A stretch of DNA of 47,011 bases, taken from Polyangia bacterium. Lineage in GTDB: Bacteria > Myxococcota_A > Polyangia > Polyangiales > Polyangiaceae. Of this stretch, positions 1 to 14,606 are shown one piece after another (position 1 is the stretch's first letter; every line of letters starts with the position of its first letter). The notes beneath the pieces were generated by a model. That model made no database searches. It was not told the origin of the DNA and saw only the letters and a program-made list of their open reading frames with translations. A program made the position numbers and the translations under genes. The stretch lies in contig JAUHZF010000025.1 in assembly GCA_030426145.1 (NCBI GenBank), forward strand, positions 1 through 47,011. Direction: 5' to 3'.

Positions 1-2
1 AG

Positions 3-379
<377 letters not shown>

Positions 380-383
<4 letters not shown>

Positions 384-2311
384 GGCGATGGCTCATGTCG
401 GCACGTTCGCGCATCACCCTGGGGCTGCTCGTGGCCTTTGGCCTGGGTTGCGGCGACCGCGCCAAAGATGCGCCGCCGCCATCGGAGAGCGCGACCGCAA
501 CGGCAACCGCGACGAGCACCGCGGGCATGGTCGCCTCCGCCGACACGCCTCCCCCCGATGTCTGTGGTGAGGTCGAAGGCGTCGACGTGCACGTCTCACC
601 TCGGTCGCCGCGTCCCGGCGTGCCGCTGCGGTGGGTGTCGGTGAGTCGTTCCGGTGCACAACTGAAGCCACCGAAGCTCGTGCGAGGGGATGCGTCGGCC
701 AAGCGTGAGGTCGAGGTCATCACCGCCCTCGGACATGGGCCGCCGAGCTGGGTGAGCGCGACCCTGTCGATGCCCGTGCTCGGTGCCTACACCCTCCAGG
801 TCCCGACCGACCGCGGTCTGCACTGCCACACCGTCGAGGTCACCGAGGAGGTCTCGACGCGGCCAAAGGCGCCGTGGTCGGCGGTCTGGCCTTACGAGCA
901 CGGCTGGGACGAGCGCTACGAAGGCCTCTACGGCGCATGGCTCGAGCACCTCTTCGATGCCCCGCTCTCCGAGCAACCCGTGTGGAAGGCCCTGTACGAG
1001 GCGCTTCGCGACCCCAAGCGCAACCTCCTCCACAACCACCTGGGACTGAAGGAGGACGACCCCGAAGAAGCGCCGAACATCGAGCCCGACTGCGCCGACC
1101 TGCCCTACACGCTGCGCGCCTACTTCGCCTACAAGCTCAGCCTTCCCTTCGGATACTCACGATGCACACGCGGCACCAGCCGGAGCGCACCTGCTTGCCG
1201 TCGATGGTCGTCGAGCCTCACCGCCAACGATGGCAGCACCGGCTCCGTTCGCCGCCTCGGCAACTTCCTCCGGGTCAAGCTCGCCAATGCCGTTCACTCG
1301 GGCACGGTGCGCGTACGCGGCGAGGATGACGAAGGCGACTACTACCCCGTCAAACTCGACGCGACGACCTTACGGCCCGGCACCGTCTTCGCCGACCCGT
1401 ACGGCCACATCCTGGTCTTGGTGAAGCGCGTCCCGCAGACCGAGACCTCCGGCGGCCTCCTGCTCGCGGTCGACGGGCAGCCGGACGCAACCGTCTCACG
1501 GAGACGATTCTGGCGCGGCAACTTCCTCTTCGACGACGACCCCGTCTTCGGTGGTCCGGGCTTCAAGCGGTTTCGACCGGTGGTGCTCGAAGAGGGCAAG
1601 CCACGCGCCCTCACCAATGCCGAGATCATGGCCCGCCCCGGTTACGGTGATTACGGCCTCGAGCAGTACGGGCTCGGGATCGATGGCTTCTACGAGCACA
1701 TCGATACCGTCCTCTCCCCCAAGCCGCGGGACCCCAAGCAGGCCTTCCTCGAGACCATCACGGCACTCGAAGAGCAGGTGGTACGGCGCGTGGTGAGCGT
1801 CGACAATGGAGTGGCCCGGAAGAAGGAGCGGCGCGGGATCATCGACATGCCCGAGGGGCCGGAGATCTTCCAGACGACCGGCGACTGGGAGGACTTCTCG
1901 ACCCCCTCTCGGGACATGCGCCTGCTCATCGCGATGGATGTGGTGCTCGGCTGGCCCAGCAAGGCCGCCGCTCACCCGGAGCGTTGGGTCGCCCCTGGGG
2001 AGAAGCCCCGCGACGGCGCGACCCTGAAAGCCGAGCTCGAGGCCCTGCTAGCGGCCGAAACCAAGAAACGCACGTTCAGCTACACGCGCAGTGACGGTAG
2101 CGCCTTCACCCTGTCGCTGGCCGAGGTGCTCGACCGTCGAAAGGGCTTCGAAATGGCCTACAACCCCAACGACTGTCCGGAGCGCCGCTGGGCCGCCCCC
2201 GACGAGAGCCCCGAAGCGAAGACGTGCCGGCTCCATGCCCCGGCCGGGCAGCGCCGTCGCATGACGACCTATCGACCCTGGTTCGAGAAGCGACAGCGCC
2301 CCCCCCAGTGA
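380..2311 (+). CDS. Lipoprotein with possible papain-like (NlpC/P60-type) motif, 643 aa
   Basis: I chose ATG 380 because it overlaps the previous stop (ATGA) and starts a classic lipoprotein signal: basic N-terminus, hydrophobic core and lipobox FGLG-C with Cys24. M6 is an alternative start. A Thr/Ala/Ser-rich linker follows Cys24. The mature protein contains a D-C-A-D-L segment (Cys238) in a helix-like stretch and a later Y-G-H-I-L-V-L-V strand (His343). That order resembles the Cys...His pairing of papain-like NlpC/P60 or transglutaminase folds; this is inference from motif order only. The C-terminal third is charged and unrecognised. It is probably co-expressed with the upstream acidic membrane protein. 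The stop codon lies inside the first unit of a 14-bp tandem repeat. Confidence 0.75.
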
Positions 2312-2429
2312 CGGGGGCCCAGTGACGGGGGCCCAGTGACGGGGGCCCAGCGACGGGGGCCCAGCGACGGGGGCCCAGCGACGGGGGCCCAGCGACGGGG
2401 GCCCAGCGACGGGGCCCAGTGACGGGGCC
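2306..2429 (+). repeat. 14-bp tandem repeat, nine units
   Basis: Seven perfect-length 14-bp units (cagYgacgggggcc) are followed by two 13-bp units that lack one G. Units 1-3 and 9 carry cagtgac and units 4-8 carry cagcgac. The first unit contains the TGA stop of the upstream lipoprotein. Each unit boundary makes a GGGGGCCC palindrome core, so the array can fold into G/C hairpins. Array size would be expected to vary by slippage. Confidence 0.95.
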
Positions 2430-2621
2430 GCCCCATCACGGCGCCGAGGGGCGATCGAGAAGTGGCGTCAGGGTGTCAAGATCCGGTCGCCTTGCGTCAC
2501 GCGTGTGTTAGGTTCCTTACGGTCGCCTCAGGTGGGTGTGGGATGCGAGGGCGGGTACACCGAAGCGACGAACGAATACCCGGGGTTCATTTGCATGCGA
2601 CCCCAAACTTGGAGTTGAGCC
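2430..2621. other. Non-coding leader region before the mosaic lipoprotein
   Basis: Together with the tandem repeat, this makes a gap of about 310 bases without a convincing gene. It holds short open frames with atypical composition that I do not believe. A GGAG at 2611-2614 lies seven bases before the TTG start at 2622 and is the likely ribosome binding site. I see no convincing -35/-10 pair. Confidence 0.5.
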
Positions 2622-4943
2622 TTGAAAGCAAGCACGTCCCCCAAGGGGCTAACTGCACACCGCATCCTTGCGGTATCGCTGGCGTCGTTCACCATCTGGG
2701 CGTGTTCGGCCGGCGGCACTGTCGATCAGCCCGAAGACGACGCTGGTAGCACCACGACCACCACGACGACCACCACCACCGGCACCGGTGGAAATGGCGG
2801 CGCCGGTGGCGAGGACCCCGGCCTCTGCGGTCAGGACTGCAGTCTCATCGACTCACCTCCTTGTCTCATGTCCGTCTGCAACGACGGCACCTACCCCGGC
2901 GCGGTTGGCCAGTGTGTCGTCGTGCCCGAGGCGGCGGGCACGGCTTGCGACGACGGCCTCTTCTGCACCGTCGACGACGCGTGCGACGGCAGTGGCGTCT
3001 GCATGGGGGGCCCGCAGAACACGTGCGGCATGACCGACGTCGCCTGCCAGAACATCACCTGCGACGAGAACGGCAAGTCCTGCGGCGTCGAGAACGCCGA
3101 CGAAGGCAGTGCCTGCACCCCGGCCGACCTGTGCCAGACCGGGGGCACCTGCACCGCCGGCCAGTGCGTGGGCACCGTCAAGGACTGCTTCTTCGCCCCG
3201 ACCAACAACGACTGCGAGATCGCGGTCTGCGATCCCCAGGACGGGATGTGCAAGCCCGAAGCCGACCCGAACCTCGACGGGCAGCCGTGCTTCGTGGGCG
3301 ACCTCTGCGCGGTCGGAAAGACCTGCGCGAGCGGCGTGTGCCAGGGCGGTCTGCCCAAGGACTGCAGTGCGCTCGACCAGGCCACCGGCTGCTTCGACGG
3401 CGTCTGCAACCCCGTCGACGGTCAGTGTACTCAGGTCCAGCAAGCGGTGGGCATGCCCTGCTCCTCGGCCTCGGACGCGTGCAACCAGGGCACCTGCGAC
3501 GCCAACCAGAACTGCGTCGGCGCGCCCGTACCGAACGGGACCGCCTGCACCGACTTCAACTCGTGCACGACGGGCAACACCTGTCAGAACGGCACCTGCG
3601 GCACGCTCGATCCGATGTGCACGATTCTCTACGAAGAGAACTTCGAGTCCTGCCCGCCTCCCGGCATGACCATCAGCGGCAACGTCTGGGAGTGCGGCAT
3701 GGCCAGCACCAGCGGGCCGAGCACGGCGCAGCAGGGCACCAACATCCTCGGGACCGACCTCCAGGGCGACTACCCGACCAGCATGGCCTACGCCAACGAC
3801 TACGTCGAGACGCCGCCCATCGACCTGTCGACCAACGTCACCCCAGTGCTCACCTGGTGGCAGTGGATGCACACCGAAGGCTCGACCTACGACGGCTACA
3901 ACGTCAAGATCAGCACCGATAGTGGGCAGACCTTCTCCGTGCTCAACACGGTGAGCCCTCCCTACAACCTCACCGTAGACTCGCAACCAGCCTACGGCGG
4001 CGACGAGTCGGCACAAGGCTGGAATCAGCGCTCGGCCGACCTCGCCCCCTTCGTGGGCGGTATCGTGATCCTGCGCTTCTCGATGCGGACCGACACCTCC
4101 GTTGTCTATCCCGGCGTCTTCATCGATGACATCAAGTTGGAGGAGACTTCAGGGCCGACGGTCCCGGTGGTCATCACCACGGCGAGCCTCCCCGGTGCCT
4201 TCGTGGGCGATGCCTACTCGGTTCAGCTCGAGCGCACGGGCGGTACGCAAGCCGCGGTGTGGAGCATCGTTGGGGGCACCAACCACAGCTGGCTGTCGAT
4301 CAACAGCAGCGGTGTGCTCAGCGGCACCCCTGCCGCCGGCAACGTTGGGCCCGTGTCGGTAACCATTCGCTTGGAAGAGAGCCCCACGAACTTCGTGGAG
4401 CAGACCTTCAACTTCGAGGTATTGCAGAGCGTCTACTTCGAGGACTTCGACACCGCGTGTCCCGCGGGTTGGACCCTGGCCAGCTCGTGGCAATGTGGTG
4501 CACCTACCAGTGGTCCCAACGCGGCCTTCAGCGGTACCAACGTCATCGCCACCAACCTGACTGGCGACTACGCCAACGGCCTGGCCTGGGCAACCAACAC
4601 CGCAACGTCTCCAACCATCTCGACGAGCGGCACCTCGGCACTCCTTCGTTTCCGCGTCTGGTACAACACCGAAGGCTCGACCTACGATGGCTGGAACGTG
4701 AAGGTCAGCACCGACAACGGCGCCACCTTCAGCCTGCTCACCAACGTCACGCCAGTCTACTCCCTCACCGTCGACACCCAGGTGTGCTGGGGTGGTGACC
4801 AGTCCGCCAATGGCTGGCAGGAGTATGTCGCCGACCTGTCCTCGGTAGCTGGGCAGGCCATCCTCCTGCAGTTCGCCATGCGCACCGACACGTCGGTTCA
4901 GCGTCCCGGCGTGTACATCGACGACGTCGAGGTCTTCGACTGA
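2622..4943 (+). CDS. Secreted mosaic lipoprotein: Cys-rich repeats plus two choice-of-anchor-J-like domains, 773 aa
   Basis: The TTG start at 2622 is supported by GGAG at 2611-2614 and by the lipoprotein signal that follows (lipobox IWAC). A poly-Thr run and a Gly-rich linker tether the body. Residues of about 70-330 are Cys-rich repeats of the C-x-D-x2-C-T / G-x-C-x-G type common in large myxobacterial surface proteins. Residues of about 333-506 and 604-773 are two related domains; both contain TEGSTYDG, a WGGD/YGGD segment, MRTDTSV and PGV-IDD. They resemble choice-of-anchor J or MAM-like beta-sandwich modules. Between them is an Ig/cadherin-like 'putative Ig' segment with LSINSSGVLSGTP. 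It is probably a cell-surface adhesin or binding protein. The gene stands alone and ends at a strong inverted repeat. Confidence 0.85.
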   Translation: MKASTSPKGLTAHRILAVSLASFTIWACSAGGTVDQPEDDAGSTTTTTTTTTTGTGGNGGAGGEDPGLCGQDCSLIDSPPCLMSVCNDGTYPGAVGQCVVVPEAAGTACDDGLFCTVDDACDGSGVCMGGPQNTCGMTDVACQNITCDENGKSCGVENADEGSACTPADLCQTGGTCTAGQCVGTVKDCFFAPTNNDCEIAVCDPQDGMCKPEADPNLDGQPCFVGDLCAVGKTCASGVCQGGLPKDCSALDQATGCFDGVCNPVDGQCTQVQQAVGMPCSSASDACNQGTCDANQNCVGAPVPNGTACTDFNSCTTGNTCQNGTCGTLDPMCTILYEENFESCPPPGMTISGNVWECGMASTSGPSTAQQGTNILGTDLQGDYPTSMAYANDYVETPPIDLSTNVTPVLTWWQWMHTEGSTYDGYNVKISTDSGQTFSVLNTVSPPYNLTVDSQPAYGGDESAQGWNQRSADLAPFVGGIVILRFSMRTDTSVVYPGVFIDDIKLEETSGPTVPVVITTASLPGAFVGDAYSVQLERTGGTQAAVWSIVGGTNHSWLSINSSGVLSGTPAAGNVGPVSVTIRLEESPTNFVEQTFNFEVLQSVYFEDFDTACPAGWTLASSWQCGAPTSGPNAAFSGTNVIATNLTGDYANGLAWATNTATSPTISTSGTSALLRFRVWYNTEGSTYDGWNVKVSTDNGATFSLLTNVTPVYSLTVDTQVCWGGDQSANGWQEYVADLSSVAGQAILLQFAMRTDTSVQRPGVYIDDVEVFD

Positions 4944-4954
4944 GCGAAACCCAG

Positions 4955-4980
4955 AGGGCTCCCGACGCCACGGGAGCCCT
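4955..4980. terminator. Bidirectional terminator-like hairpin
   Basis: AGGGCTCCC (4955-4963) and GGGAGCCCT (4972-4980) form a perfect 9-bp stem with an 8-base loop. It lies just after the stop at 4943 and between convergent genes. There is no T-tract, so intrinsic termination is inferred from position and stem strength only. Confidence 0.6.
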
Positions 4981-4984
4981 GGCT

Positions 4985-5014
4985 CGAGCCCGCGTCGGCA
5001 ACGGCGCGGGCTCG
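4985..5014. terminator. Second hairpin between convergent genes
   Basis: CGAGCCCGCG (4985-4994) pairs perfectly with CGCGGGCTCG (5005-5014) around a 10-base loop. It directly follows the first hairpin and precedes the 3' end of the minus-strand TerB-like gene, so it could serve transcripts from either side. Confidence 0.55.
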
Positions 5015-5035
5015 CCGCATTTGGGGAGGCGTCGC

Positions 5036-5419
5036 CTACTCGTCGGGGACGAGGTCTTTGGTGACGTCGACGGCGGCCATGATCATCTGGACCTCGTCGG
5101 GGTCGATGTCGAGGGCCTGCGCCAACTTGTCGATGTCGCGCTTCTCGGCCGGGTCCACGTGCCCGTCGGCCTGGGCCATCATGACCGCTTGGGCGAGGGC
5201 GAAGCGTCGCTCCACCTCATCGCTGAAGTCGTCTCCGATCGACTCGATGCTCGGAGGCCCCTCCCCCAACTTCTGCACGAGCTCGTCGCGGCGCGCAGCC
5301 GGGATGTCGAGCGCGCTCATCACGTGTTCGAGCATCTCGCGCTCCTCGGGCGCGAGGCGATTGTCCGACCAGGCGACGAAGCCCAGCGCCTTGATGAGTC
5401 CCTCGGCGTCGTTCGACAC
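5036..5419 (-). CDS. TerB-like (tellurite-resistance TerB family) protein, 127 aa
   Basis: This small, acidic, all-helical protein has the TerB pattern: two similar helical halves, each with an acidic segment (AWSDNRLAPEERE and AQADGHVDPAEK) matching the D-G-x-(I/V)-x-x-x-E motif. The length is near that of a single TerB domain. The family is linked to tellurite resistance and membrane-stress complexes, but stand-alone copies are common and mostly uncharacterised. ATG 5419 is a natural start because the TerB fold begins at once. No other ter genes are nearby, so a role in tellurite resistance should not be assumed. A second TerB-like gene lies at 39217-39585. Confidence 0.8.
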   Translation of the reverse strand: MSNDAEGLIKALGFVAWSDNRLAPEEREMLEHVMSALDIPAARRDELVQKLGEGPPSIESIGDDFSDEVERRFALAQAVMMAQADGHVDPAEKRDIDKLAQALDIDPDEVQMIMAAVDVTKDLVPDE

Positions 5420-5470
5420 GCGACCAAGCTAGCCGCGTTCGCAGCGCCTGACCACGACCACCCCATGGAC

Positions 5471-5496
5471 GATCGTCTGCCCAGGCAGGAACGATC
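5471..5496. promoter_or_regulatory. Long interrupted inverted repeat in divergent intergenic region
   Basis: GATCGTCTGCC (5471-5481), a 2-base loop, then GGCAG, a GA bulge and ACGATC (5484-5496) give an 11-bp interrupted stem. It sits between the divergent TerB-like gene and the hydrolase gene and could be an operator or an RNA hairpin. Confidence 0.4.
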
Positions 5497-5562
5497 CAAC
5501 GGGGGCCGTGGCGGCTCATGGTTTCAACCACTTCGCCATGTCGCACCCGCGCACACACTCCG

Positions 5563-5575
5563 GCACACTGTGTGC
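5563..5575. promoter_or_regulatory. GCACAC-T-GTGTGC palindrome upstream of hydrolase
   Basis: This perfect 6-1-6 palindrome ends 16 bases before the ATG at 5592. The position suits an operator or a structure near the ribosome binding site. The binding protein is unknown. Confidence 0.35.
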
Positions 5576-5591
5576 ACAGGGTCGACCCACC

Positions 5592-6890
5592 ATGAAGTGT
5601 GCGCGATCCATGCTGCCGGCGATCCTGGCGATCCTCGCCCTCACCGCCTGCACCGATCAGCCCGTCGGCTACCAGGACCAACACAACACCGAAGAGGGTG
5701 GGGTGTTGTCCCGTCTCTTCGGCAAGCTGACCTCGGCCTTCAAGAGCAAGGCCGACCTCGACGACACGGTGGTGCCGGCCTCCGAGTGGATGCCACCGCC
5801 TCCAGGTACCGACCCTGCCGTGGAGGAGCTGTTCGGCCTCATGGGGCTCGAGGAGGTTCAGCCCACTGAAGAAAACATGAACCTCGACGGGGCGCTGGTC
5901 GGGCTCCACGAGCACTTCCCAGACGACGACGACCCCGAGGACTTCTACGAGGAGGTCTGCTTCTTCGCCAAGTCGCCCAACGGCACGCCGGGACTCGAGG
6001 CCATGTTCTGGGCCGAGATGTTCGGCGTGCGCTCGACCGATGGTCGGGTGAGCGACATCAACGGCGAGGAGATCGGCATGGAGTGCGTCGGCTGCGAAGA
6101 GGGCAATACCGACGGCGATGAGACGCGCGTCATCTTCTTCGTGAACGGGATCAAGGTGGGTTGGGAGTCACACTGCGACAACCTCGCTCAGATCGCCGAC
6201 AAAACGGGCGCTGTGGTTATCGGGGTCTACAACGGTACCGAAGGCATGGTGAAGGACGTCTGGCAGACCGCCTGGGACCGCTTCACCGTGCAGATCGAGA
6301 ACACCCTCGCCGACTGGGGCGTGAACAAGACGGTGGAGATCCACAACAACAAGGCCGTCACGACCCTGATGAACGCCATCATCCAGCGGGTGCGACAAGG
6401 CAAGCACGTGGAGGTCTGGGCCCACAGCCAAGGTGGCGCCGTGACCGCTCTCGCGCTGCATCGCGCGCTCCGCACGCTCCACGCCGAAGGCCTCTACCCG
6501 GTGATGAAAGACGGCGAGGAGTACCCGCAGGCCATCAAGATCGTGACCTTCGGAAGCGCCGCCTCGCAGTGGCCTCGCGGCCTCTGGCCTGACGGTCCCA
6601 TCTACACCCACTACGTGCACGTCCGTGACGCCACGCCCAGCGCGCTCGGCGTCGGGGCGTGGGGCGGCTTCACCACCTTCGGTGAGCAGCGTGCCGGCGG
6701 TGACGCGCAGATGGTTTTCTTCGATGGCGAGCCCCAGGAGGACCCGGCTGTCGATCCCCCGCAGTTCATCGCCATCGACCCCGACGACGCAGACGTGGGC
6801 TTCCTCGACCTCGAGGCGGAGAAGTACCACGGAAGCAACGAGGTCTACTTCGAGATGTACGAGCAGGTGAACGGCGCTTGGTACCACTGA
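5592..6890 (+). CDS. Alpha/beta-hydrolase-like lipoprotein, 432 aa
   Basis: ATG 5592 begins a lipoprotein signal (MKCARSM..., lipobox LTAC). An acidic N-terminal region follows. The catalytic-type core has a V-W-A-H-S-Q-G-G motif with the nucleophile candidate Ser279, preceded by a strand that starts RVIFFVNGI and resembles the first strand before an oxyanion loop. An internal ITFGSA-like segment (KIVTFGSAAS) is typical of the strand after the nucleophile elbow in lipase and PGAP1-like proteins. A candidate histidine is in the THYVHVRD region. It is probably an envelope-attached lipase or esterase; the substrate is unknown. It stands alone between the TerB-like gene and the AAA+ gene. The family call rests on motif order only. 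Confidence 0.75.
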   Translation: MKCARSMLPAILAILALTACTDQPVGYQDQHNTEEGGVLSRLFGKLTSAFKSKADLDDTVVPASEWMPPPPGTDPAVEELFGLMGLEEVQPTEENMNLDGALVGLHEHFPDDDDPEDFYEEVCFFAKSPNGTPGLEAMFWAEMFGVRSTDGRVSDINGEEIGMECVGCEEGNTDGDETRVIFFVNGIKVGWESHCDNLAQIADKTGAVVIGVYNGTEGMVKDVWQTAWDRFTVQIENTLADWGVNKTVEIHNNKAVTTLMNAIIQRVRQGKHVEVWAHSQGGAVTALALHRALRTLHAEGLYPVMKDGEEYPQAIKIVTFGSAASQWPRGLWPDGPIYTHYVHVRDATPSALGVGAWGGFTTFGEQRAGGDAQMVFFDGEPQEDPAVDPPQFIAIDPDDADVGFLDLEAEKYHGSNEVYFEMYEQVNGAWYH

Positions 6891-6922
6891 TCGCCGCCTC
6901 ACAAAGCGTGTAGGCTGGGCCC

Positions 6923-8428
6923 ATGGCGCGACCGCCGGCCCCGCTTCGCCACGTGCAGGATCTGGAGCTGCTCGTCGTCGCGCATCATCCGCTCGTCTTC
7001 ATCGAGACCCTCGAAGAGGATCGAGCGGAGGTCATCCTCGAGCACGTCGCCGACCGACAGAGCATCCCCTACCTCTCGTGGGATCCCGTTGCAGGCCTGC
7101 GATCGAGCGATGAAGCCGAACCCATCGCCGACACGAAAGATCCGGTATCGGCCCTCGACTTCGTGCTCGACAGCCCCGACGAGGTGCTCGTGCACCTGCG
7201 GGGTTTCACCATCGCGCTCGACATGCCGGCCATCCAGGCGCGCATCACCGAGATCCATCGGCGCATGTGGAAGAACAGAGGGGCCATCGTGATGACCGGC
7301 CCTGCGCTCGCCGACCTCCCCGCCCCCATGGCTCGGCTCTTCACCTCCGTGCGCCTCGCGCCTCCCGAAGACGAAGAGTATCGCGAGTACCTCGCAGAGC
7401 TGATGCGCGACCTCGTGAAGCGCAAGCCCATCAACGTCGACCTCGGCCCGGAAGACGCCGCTCGTCTCGTGCAACGCATGCGGGGCCTCACCTTCTTCGA
7501 GGTGAAGAAGGTCTTCACCCAGGCCATCGTAGAGAACTGGAGCCTCGACACTGCGGTGCTCGACCGCGTGCTCGAAGCCAAGCAGCAGGTGATCCAGCGC
7601 AGCGGCGTGCTGGAGCTGACCCCGGTCGAGCGCTCGCTGTCCGATGTAGCGGGACTCGAGCACCTCAAGTCGTGGCTCGCCCGCCGTCGCGTGGTCTTCT
7701 CCTCCCCGCGTGATGCGCGCGACTACGGTCTGTCGTCGCCCCGCGGCGTGCTCCTCCTCGGCGTCCCCGGTTGCGGCAAGAGCCTGTGCGCTCGCGCCGT
7801 GGCCTCGGAGTTCGGGCTGCCCCTCGTACGGCTCGACCCCGCCCGCCTCTACAACAAGTACATCGGCGAGACCGAAGCCAACCTCCGGCTCGCCATCCAC
7901 ACCAGCGAGTCGATGGCGCCGGTGGTGTTGTTCATCGACGAGATCGAGAAGGCCTTCAACCCCGGGCAATCGTCAGACTCTGGGGTCTCGCAGCGCGTCT
8001 TCGGCACCTTCCTCTCGTGGATGCAGGACAAGCCCGACGACATCTTCGTCGTCGCCACCAGCAACGACATCGAGAACCTCCCCCCGGAGCTTCTGCGCAA
8101 GGGTCGCTTCGACGAGATCTTCTTCGTAGACCTCCCCCGTACCGACGTCCGGCTGCAGATCCTGGCCATCCACCTTCAACGCCGGCAGCGTGAACCGTCG
8201 GTCTTCGACCTCGGACTGCTCGCAGCCGAGAGCGATGGGTTCAGCGGCGCGGAGCTCGAGCAGGTGGTCGTGTCCGCCCTCTACGCAGCCTACGCAGAGG
8301 GCGTCGACCTCAACACCGAGCACCTCCTCACCGAGGTGCGCAACACCAAGCCCTTGAGCGTGACCATGGGCGAGCGCATCGCCCGCCTCCGCAGCTGGGC
8401 GGATGGTCGGGCCGTGCGCGCGGGCTGA
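6923..8428 (+). CDS. Ycf46-type AAA+ ATPase, 501 aa
   Basis: The N-terminal half (about 1-240) is the non-canonical domain seen in Ycf46-like ATPases of about 500 residues. The C-terminal half is an AAA+ module: Walker A GVPGCGKS (Lys286), pore-loop-like YIGETE, Walker B VVLFIDEIEK, sensor-1 VATSND and arginine-finger region LRKGRFDE. The lid follows, with DGFSGAELEQVV. There is no membrane segment and no protease motif, so it is not FtsH despite the similar AAA core. Members are linked in cyanobacteria and algae to CO2 and stress adaptation, but their client is not established. It ends seven bases from a convergent gene, leaving no room for an ordinary terminator. Confidence 0.9.
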   Translation: MARPPAPLRHVQDLELLVVAHHPLVFIETLEEDRAEVILEHVADRQSIPYLSWDPVAGLRSSDEAEPIADTKDPVSALDFVLDSPDEVLVHLRGFTIALDMPAIQARITEIHRRMWKNRGAIVMTGPALADLPAPMARLFTSVRLAPPEDEEYREYLAELMRDLVKRKPINVDLGPEDAARLVQRMRGLTFFEVKKVFTQAIVENWSLDTAVLDRVLEAKQQVIQRSGVLELTPVERSLSDVAGLEHLKSWLARRRVVFSSPRDARDYGLSSPRGVLLLGVPGCGKSLCARAVASEFGLPLVRLDPARLYNKYIGETEANLRLAIHTSESMAPVVLFIDEIEKAFNPGQSSDSGVSQRVFGTFLSWMQDKPDDIFVVATSNDIENLPPELLRKGRFDEIFFVDLPRTDVRLQILAIHLQRRQREPSVFDLGLLAAESDGFSGAELEQVVVSALYAAYAEGVDLNTEHLLTEVRNTKPLSVTMGERIARLRSWADGRAVRAG

Positions 8429-8435
8429 GCCCAGC

Positions 8436-9191
8436 TCAATCGCGCGGTTGGGCCGCGATCTCCTGCAGCAGCGCCGCGAAGGCGTCGTCGTCGCGGTAGG
8501 CCTCGGGATCGCTGGGCGTGGGCTGACGAGGCTTGGGGGGCGCCAGCTTCACACGAACGGGCGGGTTGTGATGCGCACGTCGCGGCGTGTGGCGCGCCAC
8601 CTTGCTGCTCGTCTTGAGATGCGTGGACGCCGTCGCCATGGGCGGCGGCTCGATGGTGGGCGTGTAGCCGTCGAGCAGGGTCACCTGACGCTGAAACGAC
8701 AGACGTCGCGCCGCGCGGAAGCGGCGGATGAGCCACGGCCATGCATCCGCTCCATCGAGGGGCGCTACCGGGATGAGGTTGAAGGCCACGAGCATGAGGT
8801 TGACCGTGACGAAGGCACGCTTGAGCTCGAGCGCCATCGGGTTCTCGAGAGGCAGGTTCGCGAGCACGAACAGCGTCGCGATGCTGGCGATGAGCAGCTG
8901 CACGAGCACCCCGCCCCAGGCGATGGCGCCCTTGTCCTCTTCGGCCTCTTCGGGGAGGTCGTAGCGACACGCTCCACCAAAGCCGGTGATGTCGATCGAC
9001 GCCACCTGGTGGCCGCCGCGCCACACGAGGATGGCGTGGCCGAGCTCGTGGGCCAGCACGACGGTGATGTACCCGAGCCAGAACAGCGGAGCGATGGCGA
9101 AACCACCGAGCAAGAAAGCCCCCAGCGGTAGCGTCCAGTGCACGCGCACTTCCGCTCCCTTCACCCTACCCACCGTCCAGTACTGACCCAT
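8436..9191 (-). CDS. Site-2-protease-family membrane metalloprotease, 251 aa
   Basis: This multi-pass protein has the M50 zinc-binding motif HELGH at residues 48-52 inside a hydrophobic helix. The second S2P motif (NLIPVAPLDGAD, equivalent to N-x2-P-x4-LDG) lies in a later helix and supplies the third ligand, Asp. At least four hydrophobic segments are visible. The C-terminal 90 residues are a basic, Pro-rich soluble tail. M50 proteases cut membrane-bound substrates such as anti-sigma factors. ATG 9191 places the VHWT motif near residue 18, as in relatives. It has no PDZ domain. It is divergent from the giant kinase gene. Confidence 0.9.
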   Translation of the reverse strand: MGQYWTVGRVKGAEVRVHWTLPLGAFLLGGFAIAPLFWLGYITVVLAHELGHAILVWRGGHQVASIDITGFGGACRYDLPEEAEEDKGAIAWGGVLVQLLIASIATLFVLANLPLENPMALELKRAFVTVNLMLVAFNLIPVAPLDGADAWPWLIRRFRAARRLSFQRQVTLLDGYTPTIEPPPMATASTHLKTSSKVARHTPRRAHHNPPVRVKLAPPKPRQPTPSDPEAYRDDDAFAALLQEIAAQPRD

Positions 9192-9317
9192 CTAGATAAG
9201 GACGAGTTTTGTCGGGGAAAGTTCCCGCGCAACACGTCGGTTCACGGTTTTTTCCGGACCCACTCCTGCCGTCAGCCCCCGAGCTACTCGTTTTCGGCGA
9301 GCCACTGGTCCTTGACG

Positions 9318-9323
9318 TACAAT
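9318..9323 (+). promoter_or_regulatory. Possible -10 element (TACAAT) for the giant kinase gene
   Basis: TACAAT is the best -10-like hexamer in the 165-base divergent region. A start site near 9330 would leave about 27 bases before TTG 9357. I see no good -35 at 17 bases, so this is weak. Confidence 0.25.
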
Positions 9324-9356
9324 GGCGGGATCGATCTGGACTCGAAAACGGCCCCC

Positions 9357-14555
<5,199 letters not shown>

Positions 14556-14606
14556 AGCGCCCCCAGAGACTTGGCCCGGGCGTCTCGAGAGGACGATCCT
14601 CGGCGC

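Noticed and set aside
2306..2429. CRISPR array
   Set aside because: Units are 14 bp with no spacers, so this is a simple tandem repeat.
2462..2749. Small plus-strand frame between the tandem repeat and the mosaic lipoprotein
   Set aside because: Composition is unlike the genes, it overlaps the lipoprotein start, and no signal or motif is present.
9138..9356. Upstream extension of the giant kinase frame
   Set aside because: It overlaps the protease gene and promoter region, with residues unlike the kinase family; kept only as an alternative TTG 9312 start.
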